This document shows, piece by piece, positions 18,583-27,280 of a stretch of DNA of 64,000 nucleotides. Under the pieces are notes generated by a model. That model ran no database searches. It saw only the letters and a list, made by a program, of their open reading frames with translations, and was not told the DNA's origin. The stretch is from NCBI RefSeq assembly GCF_004011095.1, contig NZ_CP028129.1, forward strand, positions 2,108,001-2,172,000. Direction: 5' to 3'. A program made the translations under genes and the position numbers. Every line of letters begins with the position of its first letter. Within the stretch, counting starts at the first letter, position 1. This stretch comes from Rathayibacter rathayi. GTDB taxonomy: Bacteria > Actinomycetota > Actinomycetes > Actinomycetales > Microbacteriaceae.

Positions 18583-18615
18583 TGAGAGCGCCGGTATCCG
18601 GTGCCCGCGCGATCA

Positions 18616-18668
18616 ATTCGTTGCGAACGGCCCGTGCGCCCCACGATTACGGGCCGTTCGTGACGAAT
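18616..18668. terminator. Bidirectional hairpin terminator
   Basis: 20-bp arms (18616-18635 and 18649-18668) match at all but two positions; the inner part GAACGGCCCGT/ACGGGCCGTTC is perfect. It lies between the convergent serine hydrolase and phosphopantetheinyl transferase-like genes. Confidence 0.7.
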
Positions 18669-18764
18669 GGACCGGGTGCTCCCGCGTCAGATCGGTTTCC
18701 GGAGTCGATGGCAACTGGAGCGGCAGCGTCATCGCGATCCCGACGCAGGTCGAGCGCCTCCCGC

Positions 18765-19400
18765 TCACTCCTGAGCGACCGCCACCGCCACCACGAGCGC
18801 CGAGTGCACCGCCGGCTCCGAGACCGCGAAGTAGCGGCTCGATCCCTCGATCCACGCCTCCGTCGTGCCCTCACGGGTGCGGAAGCGCACGGGCTCGTCG
18901 CTCGAGGTGCCGCGCCCGTCGGCCTTCGCAACCGCCTGCGAGCGCAGATCGGCGAGCACCTGCTCCGCCGTCGTCACGCCCGCCGTCACCCGGTCGCGGA
19001 CGCTGCGGGCGCGCACTGCATCGAGCCCGACATCGCGTCCCTTCGCCAGGGCCGCCACGACCGCGCCCTCGCAGTGCGCGATACTGATCCGCATCCGCTC
19101 AAGCCCCCGGTGGTCCCCGCGGAGCATCGGGCGCCCGTGCGGGCCGGAGCAGCGCTCGCAGCGCGCGTCCACCGCAACCTCCAGCGGATCTATCCCGAGC
19201 GTCTCCGCAGCGAGCTCGCGCACGAGGACCCGGCCCAGGAGGAAGCTGTCGCGGACCTCGCGCCGCCCCGTCGCCTCGTAGCGCAGGCGCTCGGCCAGGG
19301 TGAGCAGGCGCAGCATCCGGTGCCGAGCGAAGTCGAGGACCTCGGGCCGCGCCCAGCGCAGCTGCACGTCGTCGGTGGCAAGAAGGGGGAGTCCGGTCAT
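18765..19400 (-). CDS. 4'-phosphopantetheinyl transferase-superfamily protein, degenerate
   Basis: 211 residues from the ATG MTGLPLLATDDVQLRWARPEVLDFARHRML. The layout follows Sfp-type enzymes: a R-x-x-FLLGRVLVRELAAETLGIDP segment, a RISIAHCEGAVVAALAKG segment (normally SISHS..) and VGLDAVRARSVRDR (normally VGIDxE). The second acidic Mg ligand is Val here, and the expected W-x-x-KE is replaced by DLRSQAVAKADGRG. It may be a divergent or inactive member. No carrier-protein gene is nearby. Confidence 0.6.
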   Translation of the reverse strand: MTGLPLLATDDVQLRWARPEVLDFARHRMLRLLTLAERLRYEATGRREVRDSFLLGRVLVRELAAETLGIDPLEVAVDARCERCSGPHGRPMLRGDHRGLERMRISIAHCEGAVVAALAKGRDVGLDAVRARSVRDRVTAGVTTAEQVLADLRSQAVAKADGRGTSSDEPVRFRTREGTTEAWIEGSSRYFAVSEPAVHSALVVAVAVAQE

Positions 19401-19483
19401 GCCCCGGACGCTACGCGCGGCAGGCGACATCGGCGTGACGAGAGGGTGGCCGGAGGGGAACGGTCGGCTGTTGACTGGGAGGC

Positions 19484-19930
19484 GTGCAGACCTTCCTCCC
19501 CTACCCCGACTTCCACCGCAGCGTCCGGGCCCTGGACAGCAAGCGGCTGGGCAAGCAGCGGGTCGAGACGCTCCAGGTCATGCGGGCGCTGACCGTCTCG
19601 GGGTACGGCTGGCAGAACCACCCCGTCACGCGGATGTGGCGGGGCTACCGGCCGGCGCTGATGACCTACCAGCGCGAGACCTGTGCGGAGTGGGCGGAGC
19701 GCGGCTTCGCCGACACCTGCCTCGTGAAGACGGAGGAGGCGCTCGCCGCCGCGCCGGAGGATCTCGCCGCGTACCTGACCGGCGAGTACCCGCTCCCGCC
19801 GTGGTTCGGCGACGACCGCCTGCACCTCTCGCACCGCTCCAAGCTCGTCACGAAGGACGAGGAGCACTACGCCCCGCTGTTCCCCGATACACCGTCGGGG
19901 CTCGACTACGTCTGGCCCGTCGGGGCCTGA
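19484..19930 (+). CDS. MSMEG_6728 / pyrimidine-dimer glycosylase-like family protein
   Basis: 148 residues from a GTG giving MQTFLPYPDFHRSVRALDSKRLGKQRVETLQVMRAL, the family signature, followed by GWQNHPVTRMWRGY and ending LSHRSKLVTKDEEHYAPLF...DYVWP. Members share the fold of T4 endonuclease V-type pyrimidine-dimer DNA glycosylases, and many are conserved hypothetical proteins. A role in base-excision repair is inferred from the family only. Confidence 0.8.
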   Translation: MQTFLPYPDFHRSVRALDSKRLGKQRVETLQVMRALTVSGYGWQNHPVTRMWRGYRPALMTYQRETCAEWAERGFADTCLVKTEEALAAAPEDLAAYLTGEYPLPPWFGDDRLHLSHRSKLVTKDEEHYAPLFPDTPSGLDYVWPVGA

Positions 19931-19932
19931 GC

Positions 19933-20199
19933 TCAGGCGGCGGGTGGGTGCAGGAACGGGATTGCGATGCGGGGACGGAACACCTCGCGCTGATTCGCCT
20001 TCACCACTCCGCAGACGATCAGCATGACATGCACCAGCCAGAGCACGCCGAACGGGTGATCGGGATGCCGACCGGGTAGAAGCCCTTCGCGAGCGGAGTG
20101 TCGGAGGCGACGACCAGCAGCACGACGTGCGCGCCGAGCGTGACGGACTCGCCATGCAGACGGCCTAGGAGAACGCACTCCCTGGATCCCGATCGGCAT
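19933..20199 (-). pseudogene. Degenerate DUF4870-like small membrane protein
   Basis: The C-terminal 45 residues (HPFGVLWLVHVMLIVCGVVKANQREVFRPRIAIPF) resemble the end of DUF4870 proteins. The upstream part in this frame is Arg-rich junk, whereas another frame gives a plausible hydrophobic stretch, GESVTLGAHVVLLVVASDTPLAKGFYPVG. I read this as a frameshifted and internally deleted gene. The 3' end is only 2 bp from the convergent gene's stop. Confidence 0.4.
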
Positions 20200-20283
20200 G
20201 TTTCCGGCCCTCCAGCGTGCTTTTCCGGGCCTCCGGCGTGCTTTTCCGGCCCTCCGGCAGCTCTTCCCGGCCTTCCAGCGTCC
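20200..20283 (+). repeat. 21-bp minisatellite upstream of the PBP gene
   Basis: About four imperfect copies of a 21-bp unit resembling GCTTTTCCGGSCCTCCGGCGT, tandemly arranged. It lies 135 bp before the penicillin-binding-protein start, in non-coding sequence. It is pyrimidine-rich on this strand. Confidence 0.75.
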
Positions 20284-20417
20284 TTGCAGGCGTCCGGTCG
20301 GGCCTTCGTCTTCGGGGGCTCTCGGGTTAGTCTGTCGAGGTTGACCTGCCGCAGAGAGCGGTCAGGGCGTCGGCCGCGGTCGTCGCAGTATCCGGGGGGA
20401 TTCGCGAAGGAGAAGGT

Positions 20418-22964
20418 GTGGCGTCCGAAAGAAGGACCACCGGAGGCGTGATCAAGGCGATTGCAGGCTTCCTGGGCATGAGCGTCGTGGCCGGAGTCCT
20501 CATAGCCGCCACCGTCACCCCCGCGGTGGCACTCGCCGGAGTCGCAGCGAACCAGTCGATCGGGGTCTTCGCCGGCCTACCCGACTACCTCGAGGTCGAC
20601 AAGCTGTCCGAGAAGAGCAACATCTTCGCAACCCGATCCGACGGGTCATCGCAGCTGCTCGCCTCCTTCTATGTCGAGAACCGGGTCGAGGTGCCACTCG
20701 ACCAGATCGCGCAGGCCGCGCAGGATGCCGCCGTCTCGGGCGAAGACCCCCGTTTCTTCGATCACGGCGGCGTCGACCTCCCCGGCACCCTCCGCGCCGT
20801 TGCGCAGACCTACGTGCTCGGCAACGACGTTCAGGGCGGATCCTCGATCACTCAGCAGTACGTCAAGAACGTGCTCGTCGAGAAGGCCGTCCGCAACATC
20901 TCGGACGACGCCGATCGAGTCGCCGCGGTCGACGAGGCCACCCGCACCTCCCCCGAGCGCAAGCTCCGCGAGATGAAGCTCGCGATCGGCCTCGAGAAGC
21001 AGTACACGAAGGAACAGATCCTCCAGGGCTACCTCAACATCGCCTTCTTCGGCGGGACCACGTACGGTATCGAGTCCGCCGCGAACTACTACTACGCCAC
21101 CACGGCCGCGAACCTCTCGATCGCGCAGGCCGCGAGCCTGATCGCAATCGTCAACAATCCCTCCGTCCAGAGAATCGACCAACCCGACAACGCCGACAAT
21201 GGCGCCGCGAACGGTTACGTCCGCAATAAGAACCGCCGCGACTACATCATCGGCAAGATGCTCGACGAGGGAAAGATTTCGCAGGCCGACCGCGACACCG
21301 CCGTCGCGACGGCGATCGAGCCTCGCATCACCCAGCCCAGCACCGGCTGCTCGACCGCCGGCAATGCGGGCTTCTTCTGCGACTACGTGACCAACGTGCT
21401 GAAGAACAACGAGATCTTCGGCGCCGACGAGGACACCCGCTGGAGCACCTTCCGCCGCGGCGGTCTCGACGTCTACACGAGCCTCGACGTGGACCTGCAG
21501 GACGCGGCCCAGAAGAACCTCGACGCGCAGGTCCCGCGCACGATGTCCAACTTCGACGTCGGAGCCGTCGTCGTGAGCGTGCAGCCCGGCTCCGGCCGCG
21601 TGCTCTCGATGGCACAGAACAAGACCTACTCGCAGGACCCGGACGTGTTGACGGCGGATCGGAGTGCGACCAGCGTCAACTACAACACCGACTTCGCCTA
21701 CGGTGGCTCCGCCGGATTCCAGCCCGGATCGACCTACAAGATCTTCACGCTGATGGAGTGGCTCAAGGAGGGGCATAGCCTCAACGAGACCGTGGACGCC
21801 CGCGTCCGCTCCGACTGGGGCACCTTCGAGGACAGCTGCAACGCCGACGGCACCTGGTCCGATCGGGGCTGGTCGCCGAAGAACGACGAGGGCGGGAACG
21901 GCGGATTCTGGACCGCGGCATTCAATACGAAGCAGTCCGAGAACACCGGCTTCGTCGCGATGGCAAAGAAACTCGACCTCTGCTCGATCAAGGGCACGGC
22001 AGAGTCCTTCGGCGTGCACCGCGCGAATGGAAAGACGCTCGGCGAGAACGGATCGGCTGTCCTGGGAACCGAGGAGATCGCTCCGCTCACGATGGCGTCG
22101 GCCTTCGCAGGCATCGCCGCGGGCGGGACCGTCTGCGACCCGGTCGCGATCGACAAGATCGTCGATTCGAGCGAGACCTCGCTGCCAGTCCCGGGCAACA
22201 ACTGCCGCCAGGCGATCGAGCCGAACGTCGCCGCCACCGCAGCGGTCGCTCTCCAGTCCACCTTCGACGGCGGAACGACCACGGAGAGCAATCCTCGCGA
22301 CGGCACTCCCCTGATCGGCAAGACCGGAACGACCGATGGCGCGATCGCCACCTGGATGAGCGGCGCGAGCACCAAGGTCGCGACCGTCGTCGGCGTCGTG
22401 AACGTCAATGGTTTCGTCAACCAGCGGACAGTCACGTTTCCGTCCGGACCCGTGGCGTACGCCCGCCACCGCATCTGGAAGCCCTATATGCAGGTCGCCG
22501 ACGCCAAGTACGGCGGCAATGAGTTCCCGAAGGCGGACGGATCGCTCCAGGTGGTGCCCAAGCCGTCCGTCCCCGATGTGACGGGGCTCACCGTCGCTGA
22601 CGCGAGGGCGAAGCTCGACTCCGCGGGATTCGGGATGATCGAGGGCGGCTCCGAGGCCAGCGATGCGGCGACCGGCACGGTCACCCGCGCGACCCCGTCC
22701 GGCAGCGTGGCACCGGGATCCGCGATCACCGTGTTCACGAGCTCAGGTAACCAGAAGACAGTGCCGACCGTGACGGGACAGGGGCTGGAGGCGGCGAAGA
22801 ACGCCTTCGGGGCCGCAGGCTTTATGAAGATCACGCTTGCCTGTGCGGAGGACCCGAAGGCGCCCGACGCAGGCCAGGTGACCGGGCAGGAGCCGGCGGG
22901 CGGCTCTCCCGTTGCTGCGGACGCCACCCTCAGGGTGACGATCATGGCGAAGAAGTGCCCCTGA
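20418..22964 (+). CDS. Class A penicillin-binding protein with PASTA domains
   Basis: 848 residues. A membrane anchor lies at about 12-34. The glycosyltransferase (GT51) domain has catalytic Glu109 in SGEDPRFFDHGG and GGSSITQQ at 140-147. The transpeptidase has S438-T-Y-K441, S507-E-N509 and K635-T-G-T. Two C-terminal PASTA repeats (PSVPDVTGLTVADARAKLDSAGF and KTVPTVTGQGLEAAKNAFGAAGF) bind muropeptides or lipid II. It polymerises and cross-links peptidoglycan. The GTG start has GGAGA upstream. The linker between catalytic boxes is Asn-rich but complete, so an active enzyme is expected. Confidence 0.95.
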   Translation: MASERRTTGGVIKAIAGFLGMSVVAGVLIAATVTPAVALAGVAANQSIGVFAGLPDYLEVDKLSEKSNIFATRSDGSSQLLASFYVENRVEVPLDQIAQAAQDAAVSGEDPRFFDHGGVDLPGTLRAVAQTYVLGNDVQGGSSITQQYVKNVLVEKAVRNISDDADRVAAVDEATRTSPERKLREMKLAIGLEKQYTKEQILQGYLNIAFFGGTTYGIESAANYYYATTAANLSIAQAASLIAIVNNPSVQRIDQPDNADNGAANGYVRNKNRRDYIIGKMLDEGKISQADRDTAVATAIEPRITQPSTGCSTAGNAGFFCDYVTNVLKNNEIFGADEDTRWSTFRRGGLDVYTSLDVDLQDAAQKNLDAQVPRTMSNFDVGAVVVSVQPGSGRVLSMAQNKTYSQDPDVLTADRSATSVNYNTDFAYGGSAGFQPGSTYKIFTLMEWLKEGHSLNETVDARVRSDWGTFEDSCNADGTWSDRGWSPKNDEGGNGGFWTAAFNTKQSENTGFVAMAKKLDLCSIKGTAESFGVHRANGKTLGENGSAVLGTEEIAPLTMASAFAGIAAGGTVCDPVAIDKIVDSSETSLPVPGNNCRQAIEPNVAATAAVALQSTFDGGTTTESNPRDGTPLIGKTGTTDGAIATWMSGASTKVATVVGVVNVNGFVNQRTVTFPSGPVAYARHRIWKPYMQVADAKYGGNEFPKADGSLQVVPKPSVPDVTGLTVADARAKLDSAGFGMIEGGSEASDAATGTVTRATPSGSVAPGSAITVFTSSGNQKTVPTVTGQGLEAAKNAFGAAGFMKITLACAEDPKAPDAGQVTGQEPAGGSPVAADATLRVTIMAKKCP

Positions 22965-22975
22965 CCCGCGCCTTC

Positions 22976-23044
22976 GGCTCGTGAGAACGCGTCCGGCGCG
23001 CGCGGATCCTCGGATCCCGCGAGCCGGACACGTTTCTGCGAGCC
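22976..23044. terminator. Bidirectional terminator hairpin
   Basis: GGCTCG at 22976 pairs with CGAGCC at 23039. AGAA and GTCCGGC inside pair with GCCGGAC and TTCT. It sits between the convergent PBP and small membrane protein genes. Confidence 0.65.
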
Positions 23045-23054
23045 CGGGAGGGCG

Positions 23055-23303
23055 CTACTGGCCGCGGCTCCGGATGGCTCCGACAATCGCGACCGTCGCG
23101 AAGTAGACGATCAGCGCGAACACCCCGAAGGACGCGAGCGCACCACTGGCCTCGGCGTAGGGCCGCCGCGCATCCGTCATCGTCCCGGGCATGACGATGT
23201 CGAGGGCGAACATGCCCACGGCCAGGCCGAAGCAGACCAGGCTGAGCACGAGCAGCGCCCGGACTGCCTTGCCTACCGGGTCGTAGTAGCGCGGGTTCGA
23301 CAT
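23055..23303 (-). CDS. Small two-helix membrane protein
   Basis: 82 residues from ATG, MSNPRYYDPVGKAVRALLVLSLVCFGLAVGMFAL, with two hydrophobic helices (about 14-35 and 53-77) and a short charged tail. I recognise no named family. It is the only gene between the PBP gene and the Clp ATPase gene. Confidence 0.7.
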   Translation of the reverse strand: MSNPRYYDPVGKAVRALLVLSLVCFGLAVGMFALDIVMPGTMTDARRPYAEASGALASFGVFALIVYFATVAIVGAIRSRGQ

Positions 23304-23420
23304 CGTGCCTCCGGTTCTCGTGCCCCCGTGTCTATCCCGCCCGGCTCCCCCTGGCAACCCGGCCCGCCGTCGCGCCCCTCCCGCCCCGCCCCCTCCCCCT
23401 CCGCCCCCTCGGCCTCCCCT

Positions 23421-23483
23421 CCGCGAGATGCCACTTATGCATGCGACACGCCGGGTAAAGCGGTCACAAGTGGCATCTCGCGG
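23421..23483 (+). repeat. 63-bp palindromic element, copy A
   Basis: Perfect 16-bp inverted arms CCGCGAGATGCCACTT (23421-23436) and AAGTGGCATCTCGCGG (23468-23483) flank a 31-bp interior containing CGACACGCCGGG. It lies 35 bp past the Clp ATPase stop. An inverted second copy lies at 26128-26190. It could act as a terminator or be a small mobile palindrome. Confidence 0.9.
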
Positions 23484-23517
23484 CGGGGGGCGGCGGGGGC
23501 GGGGCGGGGGACGCCGG

Positions 23518-26046
23518 CTAAGCGGCTAGCGGGAGGGCGGCGGCCGAGGTCACCAGCAGCTCGCCGCCGACGGCGTCGACGCGGAGTGCGCCTCCGTCGG
23601 CCACTTCGCCGCTGACGAAGAGGTCGGCGATCCGGTCGTCGATCGAGCGCTGCACGAGCCGACGGAGGGGCCGGGCGCCGTACTGGGGCTCGTAGCCGTT
23701 CTCGGCGAGCCAGTCGACGGCCGCCTCCGTCACCTCAAGCGTGACCTCACGGGGAGCGAGACGTGTGCGCGTGGTGTCGAGCACGGTGCCCACGATCTCC
23801 CGCAACTGCTCACGGCCGAGGCGGCGGAACAGCACGATCTCGTCGATCCGGTTCAGGAACTCGGGGCGCATCGCCTCGCGGAGCCGGCCCATCACGCGGT
23901 CGCGCAGGTCCTTCTCCGAGGCGAAGCCCTCGGCCGACGCGTCGCTCTGGGGGACGAAGCCGAGCGCACCCGACCGCGAGGCCAGGAACTCCGAACCGAG
24001 GTTCGACGTCATGATGATCACCGTGTTGCGGAAGTCGACCGTGTGGCCCTGCCCGTCGGTCAGGCGGCCGTCGTCGAGGACCTGCAGCAGCAGGTTGAAC
24101 ACGTCCGGGTGCGCCTTCTCGATCTCATCGAAGAGGACCACGGAGTACGGGTTCCGGCGCACGCGCTCGGTCAGCTGCCCGGCCTCGTCGTAGCCGACGT
24201 ATCCGGGAGGGGCACCGACCAGCCGCGAGACCGTGTGCCGCTCGCCGAACTCGCTCATGTCGAAGCGGATCACCGACTGCTCGTCGGAGAAGAGCGAGCC
24301 CGCGAGGGTGCGCGCCAGCTCTGTCTTGCCAACGCCGGTGGGTCCGAGGAACAGGAAGGAGCCGACGGGACGGGAGGAGTCGCCGAGTCCGGTACGACTG
24401 CGGCGGACGGCGCGGGCGACCGCGGTGACCGCGTCGTCCTGGCCGATGACGCGCTGGTGCAGCTCCGACTCAAGGTGCGCGAGGCGCTCGCGCTCCCCCT
24501 CCGTGAGCCGCGACACCGGGATGCCGGTCGCACGAGCGATGACCGCCGCGATCTCGGTTTCGCCGACGACCGCCTCCGCGGGAGCGCTGCCGGTGGCCGC
24601 GTCGAGCTCCGCCTGCACAGCGGTAATCTCGTCGCGGACACGGGACGCCTCCTCGTAGTGCTCGGCCGAGACGGCGGCGTTCTTCTCGGTCTCCAGCGTC
24701 GCCAGACGCTCGAGCAGCGCCCCGGTGTCGACCCCCGCGCCCAGCTTCAGGCGGAGGCGCGCGCCGGCCTGGTCGATCAGGTCGATCGCCTTGTCGGGCA
24801 GCACGCGGTCCGTGAGGTACCGGGCCGAGAGCTCGACGGAAGCGCGCAGGGCCTCGTCCGTGAAGCGCACGCGATGGTGCTCCTCGTAGACAGGGCGGAG
24901 GCCGTGCAGGATCGCGACGGCGTCCTCGATCCCGGGCTCGCCGACGCGGACCGGCTGGAAGCGCCGCTCCAGGGCCGGGTCTTTCTCGATAGTGCGGTAC
25001 TCCTTGAGCGTGGTCGCGCCGACCAGGTGCAGCTCGCCGCGTGCCAGCCGGGGCTTGAGAATGTTGCCCGCGTCCATGCCGCCCTCGCCGCCGCCGCCCG
25101 CACCGACAACGGTATGGATCTCGTCGACGAAGACGATCAGCTCGCTGGCGTGCGCCGCAATCTCGTTCATCGTGCCGGTGAGGCGCTCCTCGAAGTCGCC
25201 GCGGTAGCGGGTGCCGGCCAGCATGCCGGGCAGGTCGAGCGCGATCACGCGCTTGCCGCGCAACTGCTCGGGGACCTCCTCCGCCACGATCGCGCGGGCG
25301 AGGCCCTCGACGATCGCGGTCTTGCCGACGCCTGCCTCGCCGACCAGCACCGGGTTGTTCTTGGTGCGTCGGCTGAGGATCTCGACGGTCTGCTCGATCT
25401 CGTCGGCTCGCCCGATCACCGGGTCGAGCCGGCCCTCGCGGGCGAGCGCAGTGAGGTCGGTGCCGAACGTGTCGAGCATCGGAGTGCCGGAGGCGGGCTG
25501 TGCCGCCTCGTGGTGCTGCGCGTCGGCCTCGCGCATGCCCTGGGTGAGGGCTTCGGCGGTCACGCCGGCGCGGGCGAGGACCTGCCCGGCGGGGGCGTCC
25601 TGGCCGAGCACGAGCGCGAAGAAGAGGTGCTCGGGCTCGATGTACGTCGATCCGCTGGAGCGAGCGACCTGGTAAGCGTGGAACAGCGCGCGCTGTGCGC
25701 TGGGGGTGATCGTCGCCGCGGTCTGCGTGGCGTGGGTCTCGTCGGCCTGCGGGAGGCGTGCCTCCGAGGCTGTGGCGATGACTGCGGGGTCGACGCCGAT
25801 GCGGCGCACGGCCTGAGACACGGTCTCGTCCTCGATGAGCACGCGGAGCACATGCAGGGCGTCGAGCTCGGTCTGACCGCGCTTGAGGGCGAAACGTCCC
25901 GCGGACTGCAGGATGCTGTGGGTACGGGCGGTGAGGAATCGGCTGAGGTCGATCGACCGCGCCGCGCGGGCGCGCTCACCATCGAGGTAACGGGCGAGGA
26001 AGTCGTCGAACGAGCTCGCTCCGGCCTCACTGTAGTTGTCGGGCAC
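23518..26046 (-). CDS. ClpC/ClpA-type AAA+ unfoldase, HspR-controlled
   Basis: 842 residues. An N-terminal Clp domain of two repeats precedes AAA-1 (Walker [21 protein letters not shown]), a short coiled middle segment ([20 protein letters not shown]) and AAA-2 (Walker [35 protein letters not shown]). The tripeptide LGF in GALGFVPQ is the loop that docks ClpP, and the middle domain is short, so this is ClpC-like rather than a ClpB disaggregase. The GTG start has AGGAGG four bases upstream. A HAIR operator sits 17 bp before the start, implying heat-shock control by HspR. Confidence 0.92.
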   Translation of the reverse strand: MPDNYSEAGASSFDDFLARYLDGERARAARSIDLSRFLTARTHSILQSAGRFALKRGQTELDALHVLRVLIEDETVSQAVRRIGVDPAVIATASEARLPQADETHATQTAATITPSAQRALFHAYQVARSSGSTYIEPEHLFFALVLGQDAPAGQVLARAGVTAEALTQGMREADAQHHEAAQPASGTPMLDTFGTDLTALAREGRLDPVIGRADEIEQTVEILSRRTKNNPVLVGEAGVGKTAIVEGLARAIVAEEVPEQLRGKRVIALDLPGMLAGTRYRGDFEERLTGTMNEIAAHASELIVFVDEIHTVVGAGGGGEGGMDAGNILKPRLARGELHLVGATTLKEYRTIEKDPALERRFQPVRVGEPGIEDAVAILHGLRPVYEEHHRVRFTDEALRASVELSARYLTDRVLPDKAIDLIDQAGARLRLKLGAGVDTGALLERLATLETEKNAAVSAEHYEEASRVRDEITAVQAELDAATGSAPAEAVVGETEIAAVIARATGIPVSRLTEGERERLAHLESELHQRVIGQDDAVTAVARAVRRSRTGLGDSSRPVGSFLFLGPTGVGKTELARTLAGSLFSDEQSVIRFDMSEFGERHTVSRLVGAPPGYVGYDEAGQLTERVRRNPYSVVLFDEIEKAHPDVFNLLLQVLDDGRLTDGQGHTVDFRNTVIIMTSNLGSEFLASRSGALGFVPQSDASAEGFASEKDLRDRVMGRLREAMRPEFLNRIDEIVLFRRLGREQLREIVGTVLDTTRTRLAPREVTLEVTEAAVDWLAENGYEPQYGARPLRRLVQRSIDDRIADLFVSGEVADGGALRVDAVGGELLVTSAAALPLAA

Positions 26047-26062
26047 CAGTCCTCCTGGGGAA

Positions 26063-26083
26063 GTTGAGTCGGTTACGCTCAAG
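26063..26083 (-). promoter_or_regulatory. HAIR element (HspR operator)
   Basis: GTTGAGT-N7-GCTCAAG on this strand is CTTGAGC-N7-ACTCAAC on the gene strand. It matches the HAIR consensus CTTGAGT-N7-ACTCAAG at 12 of 14 positions. It is centred about 27 bp before the Clp ATPase start. Confidence 0.8.
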
Positions 26084-26127
26084 TTCAACGCAGGGGGGCC
26101 GGTCCTATTCCCGGGCCCGACTCTCCT

Positions 26128-26190
26128 CCGCGAGATGCCACTTGTGACGCTCTCCCCCGGCGTGTCGACGTCATAAGTGGCATCTCGCGG
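26128..26190 (-). repeat. 63-bp palindromic element, copy B (inverted)
   Basis: It has the same 16-bp arms as copy A (26128-26143, 26175-26190). The 31-bp interior is in the opposite orientation: its reverse complement shares CGACACGCCGGG and the TCAC end with copy A. It lies 64 bp past the aldo/keto reductase stop. Together the two copies bracket the Clp gene. Confidence 0.9.
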
Positions 26191-26254
26191 AACGGGAAGA
26201 GGCGCGGACCTTGGGGGTCCGTGCCTCGACGCGCATTTCCTCCGGGTGGGAGCT

Positions 26255-27187
26255 TTAGGGGACGAGGTAGCCTGCGGCGCGGAACAGCTCATACCACTCC
26301 GGCCGCGTGAGCGGTAGATCGGAGCCGAGGGCCGCGTCGCGCACGCGCTGCTCGTTCGTCGTGCCGAGCACGACCTGCATGCCCGCGGGATGGCGGGTGA
26401 TCCAGGCGGTGGCTATGGCGATCGCGGGAACGTCGTACGTCCCGGCGAGCCGGTCGATCGCGGCGTTCAGCTCGGGGTAGGCCGGGTTGTCGAGGAAGAC
26501 ACCGGTGAAGAAGCCGGCCTGGAACGGAGACCACGCCTGGACGGTGATGTCGTTCAGGCGGCAGTAGTCGAGGATGCCGGCGTCACGCATCACCGACTGG
26601 TCCTCGCCGACCATGTTAGAGGCGACGCCCTGGGCGATCAGCGGTGCGTGGGTGATCGAGAGCTGCAGCTGGTTCGCCACGATCGGCCGGTTCAGCGATT
26701 TCTTCAGCAGCTCGATCTGGTAAGGCGTCTGGTTCGAGACGCCGAAATGCTTGACCTTGCCGGACGCGTGCAGCTCGTCGAACGCGCGGGCCACCTCGTC
26801 GGGCTCGACGAGGGCGTCGGGCCGGTGCAGGAGGAGGACGTCGACGTAGTCGGTGCGCAACGCCTTGAGCGATCCCTCGACCGAGGCGAGCAGGTGCTCG
26901 TACGAGAAGTCGAAGTAGGGGCCGTCCGGGACGATGCCCGCCTTGGTCTGCAGGACGACCCGCTCCCGCTCGGACGGAGTGAGCGCCATCGCCTCGGCGA
27001 AACGTTCCTCGCAGCGGTGCAGCTCGCCGCCGTACACGTCGGCGTGATCGAAGAAGTCGATGCCGGCGTCGCGCGCGGCACCGACGAGCCCGCGGATCGC
27101 CTCGTCGCTCATCTCGGGGATGCGCATGAGGCCGAGGACGACGTTCGGGGAGTCGACACCGGAGGTGCCGAGGGGGACGTGCTTCAC
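26255..27187 (-). CDS. Aldo/keto reductase family oxidoreductase
   Basis: 310 residues, TIM-barrel AKR. It begins MKHVPLGTSGVDSPNVVLGLMRIPEMSDE. The tetrad is visible in part: GIDFFDHADVYGG gives Asp and Tyr, and the downstream Lys and His fall in VVLQTKAG and VLLLHRPD. GVSNQTPYQIELL and WSPFQAGFF line the NADPH site. The pattern resembles the YdhF group of E. coli. The GTG start has AAGGAG eight bases upstream. The substrate is unknown. Confidence 0.9.
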   Translation of the reverse strand: MKHVPLGTSGVDSPNVVLGLMRIPEMSDEAIRGLVGAARDAGIDFFDHADVYGGELHRCEERFAEAMALTPSERERVVLQTKAGIVPDGPYFDFSYEHLLASVEGSLKALRTDYVDVLLLHRPDALVEPDEVARAFDELHASGKVKHFGVSNQTPYQIELLKKSLNRPIVANQLQLSITHAPLIAQGVASNMVGEDQSVMRDAGILDYCRLNDITVQAWSPFQAGFFTGVFLDNPAYPELNAAIDRLAGTYDVPAIAIATAWITRHPAGMQVVLGTTNEQRVRDAALGSDLPLTRPEWYELFRAAGYLVP

Positions 27188-27280
27188 AGGGACTGCTCCT
27201 TCGTTGGATACCTGGTCCACGGTAGGCGCCCCGACCGGGTGGCGTCCAACAGGGGGTGCTGATGCGATTCATCGGGCGGA

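Noticed and set aside
20646..22469. 607-codon open frame antisense to the PBP gene
   Set aside because: The PBP gene has all catalytic motifs; the antisense frame is a codon-bias shadow.
24043..26067. Long open frame on the plus strand antisense to the Clp ATPase
   Set aside because: It mirrors a highly conserved AAA+ gene, its product is Val/Arg/Asp-rich with no domain, and such antisense frames are expected in high-GC DNA.
23421..26190. Composite transposon carrying the Clp gene
   Set aside because: There is no transposase gene and no target-site duplication flanks either 63-bp copy.
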